From Triplophysa rosa (lineage: Eukaryota > Chordata > Actinopteri > Cypriniformes > Nemacheilidae): a DNA stretch of 64,000 nt. A program made the translations under genes and the position numbers. The notes under the pieces were generated by a model. It was not told where the DNA came from and did not search any database. It was given only the letters and a program-made list of their open reading frames with translations. This document shows, one piece after another, positions 24,390-37,046 of this stretch; within the stretch, counting starts at the first letter, position 1; every line of letters begins with the position of its first letter. The stretch is taken from contig NC_079900.1 in NCBI RefSeq assembly GCF_024868665.1, positions 269,046 through 333,045 of the forward strand. Reading direction: 5' to 3'.

Positions 24390-26000
24390 TACTTATGACG
24401 TTCGCCTGGTTTTTACATTCAAAAACATCAAAATCAATAAGTAATAGGCTATTTTCTACCCAGGTTCTGAGGCCGGCTCTACAAACGATCGTTTGAATGG
24501 GCGTGCTGCATTGAAGACTTGGAAGTAAACACCCACTGCTATGATTGGATAACAGTTTGCGTAGTAAACTTAGTTGGAGGCTTCTGTGAATTTGGTTGGA
24601 GACGTCACGTTAGGTTACACATTAGCACCATTCACAGTTTTCGCAGGGCATTAGTATTATCTGGAGACCTCCTGTGATTTATAAATGACCTCCCCACATC
24701 TGTATTTCATGTGACGCATTCGCACGGGATGATTTGACTCAAATTTACCGACTTATTTCCCGGATGTGATGGCAAGGCTTTGCGTATAGTTTGTATAGCC
24801 TATAGTTGTATTGCGTTTAATGATAAATGACCGTACCTGTCAGCATTTGAGACCTGTGATCACGATCCAGAGAGACTCAAATGCTACGAGAGTTTCCATG
24901 ATAAATAAACAAACGGGAGACTCCCGGTAATTTATGGATATCACCCAGCACCCGAAATAATACCAAAACACTTCAACACAGCCTCCATTATTCGCAAACG
25001 GTGGATAAAACCTTGAAAAATGATATATGAGCTCGCCAAATCACAGAGATGGCGATTCGCACTGGCTTATGATCACAGACCACCTCTTCAATTAATACAA
25101 ATGACTAGAGGTCCCCAGGTAATAATACTAATCCCGTGGGAATAGTGCTCAGGGCATATCAAGCGATCTCTAACAAAGCAATAGTGAGGCATAGTACAAA
25201 CATGTTTTACTCACATAAGATTGCTGTGCCATTCCTATCGGATCCAATATTGACGGCACAGCACTGCTTTTTCATTTTAGTCTCTCCGCAAATCCAGCGT
25301 GGACCTCTGCCTTGTTCACAAAGGAATCCGCGGTGAAATGAAGTGAACAAACGCTCAATGATATAGCCACGTGAGCTGGAACGTCTTTCAAAATAAACTT
25401 CAACCCCGCATTGCTAATGTGGGAATCCGAAGGAAGGTTATGCAGAGACTGTGTTCTTCCACAACCAGGCACTGCACAATATTTTGCGATCTTTAACGGC
25501 ATGTTTATTGCTTGCTCGCGTCATCTATAGTGGGCGGGGCTAGAGAAGTAGTCCTTGATAGTCTTCTGTGGAGGCGGTGTTCAATAGGTGCATTCCAGGA
25601 CCTGTTCGCTGGGTCTGGTGTCAATAACAGTTGTTATTTCAGTAACAAGGGCGTTTTCAGTTCTGACACTTACAGGATGTTCGCTTGAATACCATTCCCT
25701 CTTATATAACAAAGTCTTCCCTCTTTTAATTCATGGCTCCTTTAAGCAGACATAAGTCGTCCGGTCAGAGACAAAGTATATTTTAATATCTTGGTGCTTG
25801 AAAGTCTTTACAGTCCTTAGGTAGATGATTTATAAGAGTGTTTTTGTATAGGAACGCACTCTGTAAACAATAAGAACGGAAGAACTTTCGCGCAGCTTGG
25901 TCAGGCGAGCTCTGAACTACGTTCTGTTAATACTGTCATCAACGTAATGCCTTCTAGAGCCGAGAGAGGGCGCCAATCTCTAACTGCGGTATAGTAAAGT
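24390..26000. mobile_element. Probable THAP-containing DNA transposon remnant
   Basis: The block between the membrane-protein gene and the AT-rich region at 26 kb contains, on the minus strand at 25272-25502, a THAP-type zinc-finger frame. No clear terminal repeats were found, so limits are approximate. Confidence 0.4.
25272..25502 (-). pseudogene. THAP-domain zinc-finger fragment
   Basis: Seventy-six codons from MPLKIAKYCAVPGCGRT. It shows CAVPGC (C-x4-C), a gap of about 45 residues, then CSLHFTADSF, matching the C2CH spacing and the C-x2-H-F motif of THAP DNA-binding domains. The canonical Trp between them is not evident and the frame ends after the domain. THAP domains occur in host genes and in P-like and other transposases; isolation in repeat-like DNA favours a transposon remnant, although a first exon with a donor nearby cannot be excluded. 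Confidence 0.55.
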
Positions 26001-26895
26001 CCCCCTTTTCCACAATGATGATGTTTTATATGGAGTCAAACTCAGGGATCAGAAATCAAAGAGTTTTTAAAGTTGTAATGTTCTGCCAGTCATGCAGCCC
26101 TTTTTTATTTAATCTCATTTCACTATTTTTCATCTTTATTATTGGTGTCAAGTATGTGGTGCAAGTATTATCTGACAGATATCTCTATCACATGTTGTGT
26201 TATTCCGTTGTTGTCTTTTTACAATGTTCACTAATATGGATATGAGCTTGTTTTTACAATATTTAAGATTTGCAAATATAATTTGTCCTGTTTCAGGTTT
26301 GTTTTTTACTTTTTCATTTGGAATTTAGGAGAAATGCTGTCAGTCCACAAAATGATCATCTTAAACATGTACCTATAACTAGTAAATTCGGAAATAATGA
26401 AAAGAGTGGTCTCAATTTTTTATGCAGCTGTATATTCAACTTATGTTTTTATTCTACATTACGTTTTATTACATTTATCTCAACCAAGATTATCGCTCAT
26501 TTTATTGTATCATCACTTCATCTCTATAGCTTTCATCATCCTTAAGTAACACACACAGTCATTTTCCTGACAGACAGTTGTGAGATCTACTGGATCTAGC
26601 ATTTTCAGACACACCTAACACTGCCTTTGTATTTAGGTCAAAGTTGATTATTTACTGTAGCCAAAGGGGTCATTTGGATGCAGCATAAGATTGCACGATA
26701 CATGTACACACACATTTAGTTTAATATACTTCAGCTACGTTTAAAATGAAATCATATTATAAAGTAAAATGTGCTCAATTACGACATTTGATGAATCGGC
26801 GCAACATTTCTGTTATCAAACAGCAACACAAATCATTGAATCACATCACATGAAGAAATTAAATCAATCTGATAACTAGAAAGATATCATTTTGT
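26000..26895. other. AT-rich intergenic DNA, no gene seen
   Basis: Only short chance frames. No repeats or promoter motifs that I can support. Confidence 0.5.
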
Positions 26896-26959
26896 TGTGT
26901 TGAAATGAAGCGCTTGATGTGCAGTGAGTGTCCGACAGGTGGCGACAGATCACTGCTGA

Positions 26960-27040
26960 TGACGTCTCATGTGTCCGCACATGCGCATGCGCAGCGCGTG
27001 TCTGAGCCACACGCCAGAAGTCAACACAAACACGGACGTC
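26960..27040 (+). promoter_or_regulatory. Candidate GIMAP-gene promoter with NRF1-like motif
   Basis: GCACATGCGCATGCGCAGCG contains overlapping TGCGCATGCGC elements (NRF1-type palindrome), about 65 bp before the ATG at 27041. A function is inferred only from motif and position. Confidence 0.4.
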
Positions 27041-29238
27041 ATGGCAGGTGTGTAAACTTTCATATTTTACTGTATTTTACACAGTTTTTCAGTGAGTTGC
27101 GTTAAACTTATTTGCTGTTATCATGTTTGTGTCTGTTTATCAACAGCTGAAAATATCGTTATACATACTTACGTACTTGTTTATACACATATTCTGTAGT
27201 CTTTCTATGTGGCCTTTATAGTCTATATAGTGTGCATTCCAGTTAATATCAATCAAACTGCAGTAAGCTTGTTTTGATTTAAGCCATAATAACAAAAAAA
27301 TACAGCTAACTAACACAATGAAACACAATAAAAACATGATAACATAATAAAAAACATGATTTTTGAAAAACGGTGTCATCTCATTTTGGAACAAAACTCT
27401 TCATATGTAACAAATGTCTACATTTGTTTGTACTATAACTGAAAGATCGCATGAGTGCTTATTATGTATTTGTGTGTTTTTACTTCATTACAACCCACAA
27501 GAATGATCCTGCCCGCAGTACAAGTTATTTTAATACTCCCTGTAGTTGTAGTTTTCTGTAATATATTTTAGAATTGACTACACTTTGTTAATGTATATTC
27601 AGAAGTATTATCTATAGAGAATTGATAAACTACACATAAATACTGCAGTATAATTGGAATATTTTACTGTATTAAAGGTCATAAGTACATTATTTAGACA
27701 TTTTTCCAGTAAATACTGCAGTATTTTTTACATGTGGGAACAAAGCAAAAACATTTAGAAGCTTTTATTAAAATGTAATAATAATAGTTGTTTGGCATCG
27801 GTCTGTGGAAGATTTTTACTTCTTGCTCTCTTTTGTAGATCAGTCGAGCGGGGCTGAGGAGGAGTGAGAGAGTGAAGGGGAGGAGCTGAGGCTCGTCCTG
27901 ATTGGTCGAACGGGTTCCGGCAAAAGTGCCTCAGGAAACACCATCTTAGGAGGCCGTCACTTCCTGTCTGCTCTGAGAGCGGCTTCAGTGACGCGCGTGT
28001 GCGAGCGGAGCGGTGCGGCGTGTGACGGCTGCAGGTGGAGGAGGGTGACCGTGGTGGATATGCCGGGATTCGGTGACACTCGACTCGACACCAGTCACGT
28101 TCACTCTGAGATCGCCAAGTGCATCGCTCTGACCGCTCCCGGCCCGCACGCGTTCCTGCTCGTCATCCCTTTGGGTCGCTACACGGAGGCTGAGGACCGG
28201 GCTGTTGATGAGATGATCCATGTGTTCGGCAAGGAGGCTCTCCATCGTCACACAGTGGTTCTGTTCACACGAGGAGATGAACTGGAAGAGGGAGGAATGG
28301 AACGTTTCCTGAATGAATCCGTTCCGGATCGTCTGACGGTTCTGTTGCAGAGATGCGGCGGCCGCTATCACGTCTTCAACAACAGAGAAGCGGAGAACAG
28401 AACGCAGGTGAGAGAGCTACTGCAGACGGTGGAGAGGATGCTGGAGGTCACAGGACACACGTGCTACAGCAGCGACGTGTTCCTGCAGGCGGAGCAGGCC
28501 ATACGAGATGAACAACACCGGATGAGTCAGGAGCGGGCGGAGCTCTGCAGGCTGCGGCGGGTCAGCAGACGTCAGGCCCTGCGCTCCGCTCTGAGCCGCT
28601 TCAGAACAGAAGCCGCTCTCTCGGGGAAGGTTCTGGAGCGTGTGAAGGTGCTGGTCGCCGCAGGAGCCACAGGAATGGCGGTGGGGGCTGTGTTCGGAGC
28701 CGCGGCTCCTCTGGCTTTGGCAGCGGGGGCCTCGGTGATGGGCGGCTCCGTGGCGGCGGGCGGAGCAATAGTAGCGGTGGCGTCTGGAAAGACAGCAGTG
28801 GCTCTGGGAGCGGCGACAGGTGGCGTGTTGGGGGGTTCGGTGGGTGCGCTGGCAGGGGCAGAGGCTGCAGGACCGCAGGCGGCTGCTTTAGAAGCACTGC
28901 AGCAGGTTGGAGCGATGGGTGTGTCAGTGGTGGGTGTGGCTGCAGGAGTGGGTGGGGCTGTTGGAGCGGGTGCAGCGATAGGGGCGGTGCTGGAGGGAGG
29001 AGCTGAAACGGCAGCAGGAGTGCTCTGTGCCACTAATGCAGTGACTGCACCTCGAGCGCTGGATGCTGCTGGAGCGACCGCACGGATCCTGACGGCCGTG
29101 ACTGAGATGGGACGAGCGGCGGTTGGCGTTGTGCTCGCCGGAGGGCTGGTGGTGAAGGTGGTGAAGGAAAAGATTCGATCTGGAAATGGAAACAGCCACA
29201 CGGAACGAAACTCCTACGAGGTCTACTGGAATAAATAA
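27041..29238 (+). CDS. GIMAP/AIG1-family GTPase, with an in-frame TGA at codon 12
   Basis: Exon 1 is ATG GCA G (27041-27047, donor G|GTGTGT) and the remaining exon runs from 27839 to the stop at 29236-29238. GTPase motifs: G1 GRTGSGKSASGN (27904 on), G3 DMPGFGD (28057-28077), the family's conserved box after it (LLVIPLGRYTEAEDRAVDEM), a G4-like FTRGDEL and G5-like VFNNRE. A charged helical region follows (QAEQAIRDEQHRMSQERAEL), then about 170 residues rich in Gly and Ala (28650-29165). GIMAPs are membrane-linked GTPases of lymphocyte survival. Oddity: with the natural splice the frame reads MADQSSGAEEE then TGA (27865-27867) then ESEGEELRLVLIG. No ATG lies between the TGA and G1, and the first downstream Met is after G1. 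The rest (456 codons) is intact, so this is a recent null, a sequencing error, or an unrecognised splice or start. Confidence 0.82.
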
Positions 29239-30400
29239 ACAATGATCACCGTGTGTTTGACATTGATGATTTATATAACAGAAATACCGCACCAGCACTC
29301 ATCTTAGTTTATTACTAATCCTGTCTCATTGAATTCATGAAAATAAATCATATGCTGAGAAATGTTTGGACTAGTTTTGTGTAGAAAATAAATCTTTGAA
29401 TTTAAATTGAAACCAAGCAGATGTGTGACTTCTTTGCAGTTATGACACAACATGAAACAACTGAAACCAATGAAAGACATGTATATGATTGTGTGTTTAA
29501 AGTGATGTGACTCATTTTCTTCTGCAGAACCATAACATGATATTTTCTTTTGTGTTCCACTGTAGAAAGACGAGAGAATACATGATGACAGATGATTTTG
29601 ACAGATTTTTTCTTGTTGTTTGGACAGGTTTGTTTGGTTTTGTGAAGATTTCACTGAAATGCGTTTGTTTATCTTCTAACGCAAAATAAACACGTTACAC
29701 CTTTAAACCTGGCTGAAGTATTAATGACTTTAATTTTAATTATGAGTTCAGTTCACTCACAAACATCTTTTGCTATAACATCAGTTAAAACAATAACGAT
29801 ACGATGTGACATGTTCAATTCTCTCTCAATTTTTTTTCAAGGTACTTTATGGGCATGATTGCATGTTCTTACAATATTGCCAAAGCTTTGAACATTTACA
29901 TTACATTTATAATGTCCAAAGCCACTTACAGAGAGTTTGAACATATAACAAAAGACATACAATAAGGACAAACATTAGAGTAAAATTAAAATAAGGTGCT
30001 AAGTAAGAGATAAGATATAGAATGAGATATAAAATAAAGTATATCTAAATCAAATGTACATTTTATGCAGAAACATCTCTCTGTCATTGTTTTGAGATTA
30101 CAGCTCTTTTGAGACATGTTTCTCAGGCTCATTTTGTTTTGATGCGAACAGGTCCCGCTGTTTCTGATGTGAGCATGAAAAGTCAATATGTTAAAAAGTG
30201 GTTAGATGCAAAACAGTGGTGACAGTTAAAAGATACAATATATCTTCACAATATTAAATACATATGAACATATATTTTTAGATATTTGTAAAAAGTGTCA
30301 TATGTTATTATTTGCATACTTTGTAAGCATCTGTAGGGATTAATTCGATTTGTGAAGATGACAGACGCTATCTCTCGTTCTGACATTAACATATTCAGTG
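29239..30400. other. GIMAP 3'UTR and AT-rich intergenic DNA
   Basis: AATAAA-type signals lie near 29342 and 29685. At 29895-29935 a fragment ACATTTATAATGTCCAAAGC resembles a dispersed fish repeat. No gene seen. Confidence 0.5.
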
Positions 30401-30429
30401 AACCATTTTAAACTCCGCCCATTCATTAA

Positions 30430-30800
30430 ATATGAACGATATACGCTTTATTTCCTATGAGGTGCGTGGGCGTGGATTGGTTGAAATGGGCGTGTCGATG
30501 CAAATGATCCCAGTGCCTCTGCTCATCGACGTATCATCGGACCACGGTCCAGCGAGCGACCGGATTGGCCGACAGCGCCTGATCTTACGACGGCCATTGA
30601 CGAGCGCGAGCCAATCGGAGGGGTGCGTCATTGTTTGTGATTGACGTCACCGCTGGAAAGCAAGATGGCCGCTTGTGTACGGTGAACGCTCGACCGACAG
30701 CGGAACCGCCTCAAGAGAGGCTGTAAATGTTTGAAACTGATTTCTGATAACCGAATAAAGCCACAGAGACACGTGACGTCCCGCACGAGACGCGCTGAGG
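30430..30800 (+). promoter_or_regulatory. srebf2: srebf2 promoter and 5'UTR
   Basis: CpG-rich block. Candidate elements: CCAAT boxes in both orientations (GGATTGG ~30475, GGATTGGCC ~30562, GAGCCAATCGG ~30609), a CRE-like TTGACGTCACC (~30643) and a YY1-like CAAGATGGCCGC (~30661) probably near the start site. Mammalian SREBF2 promoters use NF-Y next to a sterol element; I do not see a perfect ATCACCCCAC sterol element here. Confidence 0.6.
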
Positions 30801-33800
30801 ATGGACGGCGCGGGGTTCATGGACACCATATACCCGACCCTGTCCGAACTGGGCGATGAGTTCACACTGGGAGACATCGACGGTAAGAGACCGAAACCGA
30901 ATCGATCGTGACCGCGAGCTCCGGGTTCGGCTCGTGTGTGTAAACGCAGATGTCATGCTGTTCGGTTCGAGCGTGATGACGTCAACATCATGTGTGTGTA
31001 ATGTGTCAGATGAGTGTGTGATGGATGATTGTGTGTATTATTGTTAAATAAACATCGTGTGTGTAATGACTTGTGTTCTTTACTGTTTTGTCCTCTTGAC
31101 AGTTTCTCCGTGAATCATTTTGTTTGTCGAGTTGTTTTGTGTTGACATACAGTTCTGTCCAAAAGTTGTTGATGTGAACACACACGCACACACACACCTG
31201 GGGCCAGTTGCATACACTTAACCGCTAAGTTAAGAGAGTTAGTCTCACTGACTAGCAATTATTTAGGACCAATCAGTCTTCTCAGATTTCAGTGAGCCCA
31301 ATCTAGCTTTTTGTGTAACGGACTATAAGAAACTATGACCAGTCTTGAAGGCAAAATGTGCTGATTAACTTGTAAGACTAGTCTAAGCAGTTTATGCAAC
31401 CGGCCCTGGTCTCATCATCACTCAACATTATATTCACTGCACTTTATGGGGTGGTTTCTCCTACAGGGTTTAGACTAAAATAAATGTTAAAGCTGTTTAA
31501 ACTGAAAACAACTTCTCAAAATAAACCAGGTCCTTTGATCTGTCTCAGAATACACATCAGTAATGTTTTTTGTAAGACATGATTTGTAATAACTGCTTAA
31601 ATGTCCTAATTTAACTTGAGGCCTAGTTCTGGTTTAACCTAAACTGCCCCTCAATTAATTTAATTCATAAATGATTTTACACCGTTTACACACATGTGCA
31701 GATTGTTGGTTATGATTTATACTAGATGTGTTATCATCAGTTGTTACTGTAATAAAGTTGTAACCCATTTGATCTAACGTGACAGTAAAATACAACTCAC
31801 TTTCTCTCAAGGTCTGATGTGTGAGTTCAAGGCTGCTGTGGTGTGTGTGGGGGGGGGTTCAGGGTCAGTGGTGTGTGTAGTGTGTCACACTCATGGGAGA
31901 TTTCAGCTGTGCACACATGATGTGTGTCTGCTGTCACAGGCCGGTTGTTTATCAGTATCAGTGATGAAACTCTCATTGATCTCCTCCTGTGTGTTTGTGT
32001 TGTGTGTTCATCAGAGATGCTGCAGTTTGTCAGTAATCAGGTGGATTTTCCGGATCTCTTTGAAGATCAGATGGGGGGCGGTTCTGTGGCTCCTGTACGT
32101 GCTCCTCCACAGACGGCCCCCAGCACCATACTGACCCCCCCGCACACCCCCGTACAGACCATCAGCCAGATGCAAACACGCACACCACCGCTGCTGCAGC
32201 CCAGACCACAGCCCATCACACAGGTGAGCTCTGACCACACCCATCACACAGAGACCACACCCACTCACTGCCATCACACAGGTGTGCTCTGACCACACCC
32301 ATCACACCGAGACCACACCCACTCACTGTCATCACACAGGTGAGCTCTGACCACACCCACTCGCACACTGACCACACCCAGTCACAAAGTGACCACACCC
32401 ACTCACTGCCACCACACAGGTGAGCTCTGACCACACCCACTCACACACTGACCACACCCATCACACCGAGACCACACCCGCTCACAAAGTGACCACACCC
32501 ACTCACTGCCATCACACAGGTGAGCTCTGACCACACCCACTCACACACTGATCACACAGAGACCACACCCAGTCACAGAGTGACCACACCCACTTACTGC
32601 CATCACACAGGTGTGCTCTGACCACACACAGAGACCACACCCACTCACAAAGTGACCACACCCACTCACCGCCATCACACAGGTGAGCTCTGACCACACA
32701 CACTCACACACTGACCACACCCATCACACCGAGACCACACCCGCTCACAAAGTGACCACACCCACTCACTGCCATCACACAGGTGAGCTCTGACCACACA
32801 CACTGACCACACCCATCACACAGAGACCACACCCAGATCACAGGTATTGAGGATATTTAAGTGTTGTTGTATGTTTCTGTTTTGGTCTCACTGACATGTG
32901 ATTTTCTGTGCAGGTGCAGACGTTTCCAGTGCAGACGCTGGCTGTGCAGACGCAGGCGCAGCCGCAAACTGTGATGATCACTCCAACTGCCACAGCGTCT
33001 CGTTTTATTCAGAATCAAGTCATCTGTCAGCAGAACCCCAGCGGCGGCTTCCAGGGTAACACACACTAGCAGAGATGGGCAGTATTTTAATTAAATCTAT
33101 TTCAAATACATATTTAATTACTTTTGAGGATTTTGTCATTTGTATTTTCCTTAACAAAAAAAAGTTAAATGTAATTTGTAATGAAATACTTTGAAAGACT
33201 GTATTTTAAAATACTTCAATACTTCTTCAAATTTGTCGTTTTATTCTTGCGTACAATAACTTTTATCTCCGTTATATGTTTTATCACATATTTAAATATA
33301 CCTTTAAATGACCGATTTAAATAAATTCCATGTGAAAGTGACCTATTTGTGACGGTCCATGTAGATCATATGCAATGTTGTGGTAAACAAAACGTATATT
33401 CCAGTACCTCCATGAAGACATATAGGATGCTTAACAACTGCATTAGTCCTATTGATGTCATTTCAAGCCAAGCACCAATGTGTAGTTATCGATGTGCTTC
33501 AGAAAAACAGATGTAAACAGACTCTACATGCACACCTGACGTTGAGTCATGTTTTTGTCTGAGAGAAGATGAAGATAAGCACCTGTCATTTCTCCATAAA
33601 TCATACTGTGCAGTTTGCTTTGAACGCTGTATGGAGCCAGGGTCTGGTTATCAGACACGCGTTTCTCTTCACCCCGCACGCTTCCTTTTGCATTTTTCAC
33701 AGACGCAGCTGATAACAGCAAAACGTAATTCACGAGGTCAGACAGCAAAAACTGTAACGTGTTTGAAAAATGATATGATGACATTCCGTTGTCACTTATC

Positions 33801-35188
33801 GAAGGACTCCACATTAAGAATGTTAGCAATAATGAACGGACGATCGCGGATGAGCGTCAAGCGCGGGTAACCCACCTATAGCCGAATGAAAGGTTTTGAT
33901 TGGTTTTTCAGACCAGACCGTCTGTTATTGGGTGCTGTTCACTTTAGACAACTTTTCTCTCTTTTCCTCTGTGTGTATCTAGCTCCACCGTTCAAATGAT
34001 TGCTTGTAACATTGGTTGTGTTTTCAAATGACAAGTAACTTGTATTTGATTTAAAAACATTTGATGAGTAAGTATTTGTCATTTGTAACTAAATGCTTTT
34101 CGATGTATTTGTGCCCATCTCTGCACACAACCAGATGATGCACAACAGCAGTGTTCTAAACGACTGCTTCTCCTCACAGTCCTCCAGCCGCAGATGCAGA
34201 GCATTATGACATCACCGCAGATCCAGCCAATGACCATCCAGCATCAGCGTGTGTTGACTTCAACCGGTCAGACCATCCAGACTCTCTCCACAACACCCGC
34301 CACTGTACACACAGTGTCTCAACAATTACCCGTACGTCACACCCACAATTCCCTGCTGCTGTCTGGAGAGACGTGTACTGTGTAGTATGCATACTAACTG
34401 CACGGAGCGCTCTACAAGCTGTGTGAGTGGCTCTTAAAGGAGATGCTGTTTTGTGATTGGCTCTCAGGTGTTGCTGCATCAGCCTCAGATCCTGAAGACA
34501 GATTCTTTGCTTCTGACGACGCTGAAACCGGACGGAACTCAAGTTCTCTCGACCGTCCAGAGCCCCGCCGGCATTACGACCCTGACCACACCCATACAGA
34601 CCGCCGCCCTGCAGGTTCCTGTGTGTCTGTTACGTGATGAAGCAAGAAAAACTCAAAGAGTCTTGTTGTGTCCACACTCACGTTTCACGTCTCTCTCTCA
34701 CAGACCCTAATGGGCAGCAACATTCTGACCACCGTCCCGGTCATGATGGGAGGCGGAGACAAGCTGCCCATCAAACAGATGTCACCCATCACCGCCCACA
34801 GTGGGAGCGGCCCTAGGGTGGATCAGGGCGTGACCGTCGCCATGGGAACCGGAGGAGTTGTCAAAGAGGGCGAGAGAAGAACGACACACAACGTCATCGA
34901 GAAGCGGTACCGCTCGTCCATAAACGACAAGATCCTGGAGCTCCGGGACCTGGTGATGGGCAGCGACGCTAAGGTTGGTCTCGTCCTCGCACTGCAGGCG
35001 TCTCACGCTCACGCTCGCTCTCTCTTAGACAAACAGGTTTGGTTTTTCTGTCACAGATGCACAAGTCAGGCATCCTGCGCAAAGCCATCGACTACATCAA
35101 ATACCTGCAGCAGATAAACCACAAACTCCGGCAGGAGAACCTCACGCTGAAGATGGCCAATCAGAAGAACAGTGAGTCACATGACCTC

Positions 35189-35219
<31 letters not shown>

Positions 35220-36517
35220 ACCTCTCGCTCACTCGTGTGTGTGTGTGTGTGTGTGTGTCTCAGAGTCTGTGTGTCTGTCAGAGGATGTGGATATGAAGGC
35301 CGAGGCGGCGATGATTTCTCCTCCTCCGTCTGATTCGGGGTCCAGTTCTCCTCCTCAGCTCTCGCCCTTCTGCATCGACTCGGAACCGTCCAGTCCGCTG
35401 CTGGACAATGAGCAGGTCAGACACACAACATGACGCTTCATGTGAGGTGGGTTAAAGATGTGGTTTGTGAGAATGTTGTTGTTGTGAGTCAGATGAAGAG
35501 CGAGCCGGGCTCTCCGTCGTCGGTGGGTGTGATGGACCGCTCTCGTCTGCTGCTCTGCGCGCTCACGTTCCTCTGTCTGTCTCTCAACCCTCTGCCGTCT
35601 CTGTTGGGTTCAGAGGAGCGCTGGAGTTCATCTGTCACTCACGGACCCTCGCGCTCTCTCTCCTCGCTGCCCCCCGGACCCTCGCAGGACTTCAGTAAGA
35701 CAGAGAGAGAGTTCAGTCTGATCTCCAGTCAGTCGTGTGTTCGCTCATCTCATGTCATGTCTCTCTCTGTGTGTGTGTGTCAGTGGAGTGGATGCGCTTG
35801 CTGTTGCCGTGGTTTCTGGTGTGGGTTCTGAGCGGGGTGGGCGTGGTTTGGGGGTGTGTCCGGGTGCTGTATCTGTGGGAACCGGTGACGCCCCTCCACT
35901 CGCCCAAATCTGTGAGCTTCTGGAGACACCGCAAACAAGCCGACCTACAACTCTACAGGGTACAAACACACACACACACACACGACAAACACATCGCACA
36001 AACACATACACACAAACACACATTACACACACATCGCACAAACACACATCACACACTCAAACACATACATATCAAAGACATATCACACAAATACACACAT
36101 CACACAAGACAGATGCAGGCAGGTGACGTGTGTGTATGTTTGTGTGTTTCAGGGTGATTATTCGTCTGCGGCGGCGAGTCTTCAGACGTGTCTGTCAGTG
36201 TTATCCAGAGTTCTGCCCATCACCACATTCGACATCACCTGCTCTCTCTCCTGGAATCTGATTCGCTACTGTCTGAGAAAACCCGCCCCTCTGGGCTGGC
36301 TGGTACGTTTGGTTGGTGGGAAGCAGGAGGGGGAGGAGTCAAAGACGAGCTCACGGGACGCAGCACTGGTGTATCATAAACTCAGTCAACTGCAGCTCAC
36401 AGGTGTGTGTGTGTGTTTGTGTCTGTCTGTTTGTCTTTGTGTGTGTTTGTGTGTGTGTTTGTCTTTGTGTGTGTGTGTGTGTTTGTGTCTGTCTGTTTGT
36501 CTTTGTGTGTGTTTGTC

Positions 36518-36565
<48 letters not shown>

Positions 36566-36770
36566 TGTTTGTCTTTGTGTGTGTGTCTCGTGTGTGTGTC
36601 TGCGTGTCGTGTGTGTGTGCGTGTGTGGGTGTGTTACTGTAATGTATTTGAATGAGAGGAATGTGACGTGCTCTAACTCCATGACAATTAATGACCGTTA
36701 AAGTGTGTGTGTGTGTTGTGTGTGTGTGTGCGTGTGTGTGTGCGTGCGCTGCGTGCGTGCGTGCGTGCGT

Positions 36771-36827
<57 letters not shown>

Positions 36828-37012
36828 GTGTGTGCGTTGCAGGTAAGCTGGAGCGCAGTCCTCTGTGGGGTGTTTGTGTTTCTCTCAGTGCGGTGAATCT
36901 GTCTAGAAGTGCAGAAGGGAAGATTTCAGTGACACAACAGATTGAGATCTTTGTGACGGCAGCCATCAGCCTGAGGACATCGCTGGGAAAACATCTCACC
37001 TGCCTGCCTGTG

Positions 37013-37046
<34 letters not shown>

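Noticed and set aside
26905..27105. Cys/His-containing small frame resembling a zinc finger (MCSECPTGGD)
   Set aside because: No paired His at the right spacing; it overlaps the GIMAP first exon and promoter.
28572..29298. 209-, 98- and 124-codon antisense frames across the GIMAP gene
   Set aside because: GC-rich Gly/Ala codons read backwards give long Pro/Ala/Ser frames. The sense strand holds a recognisable GTPase.
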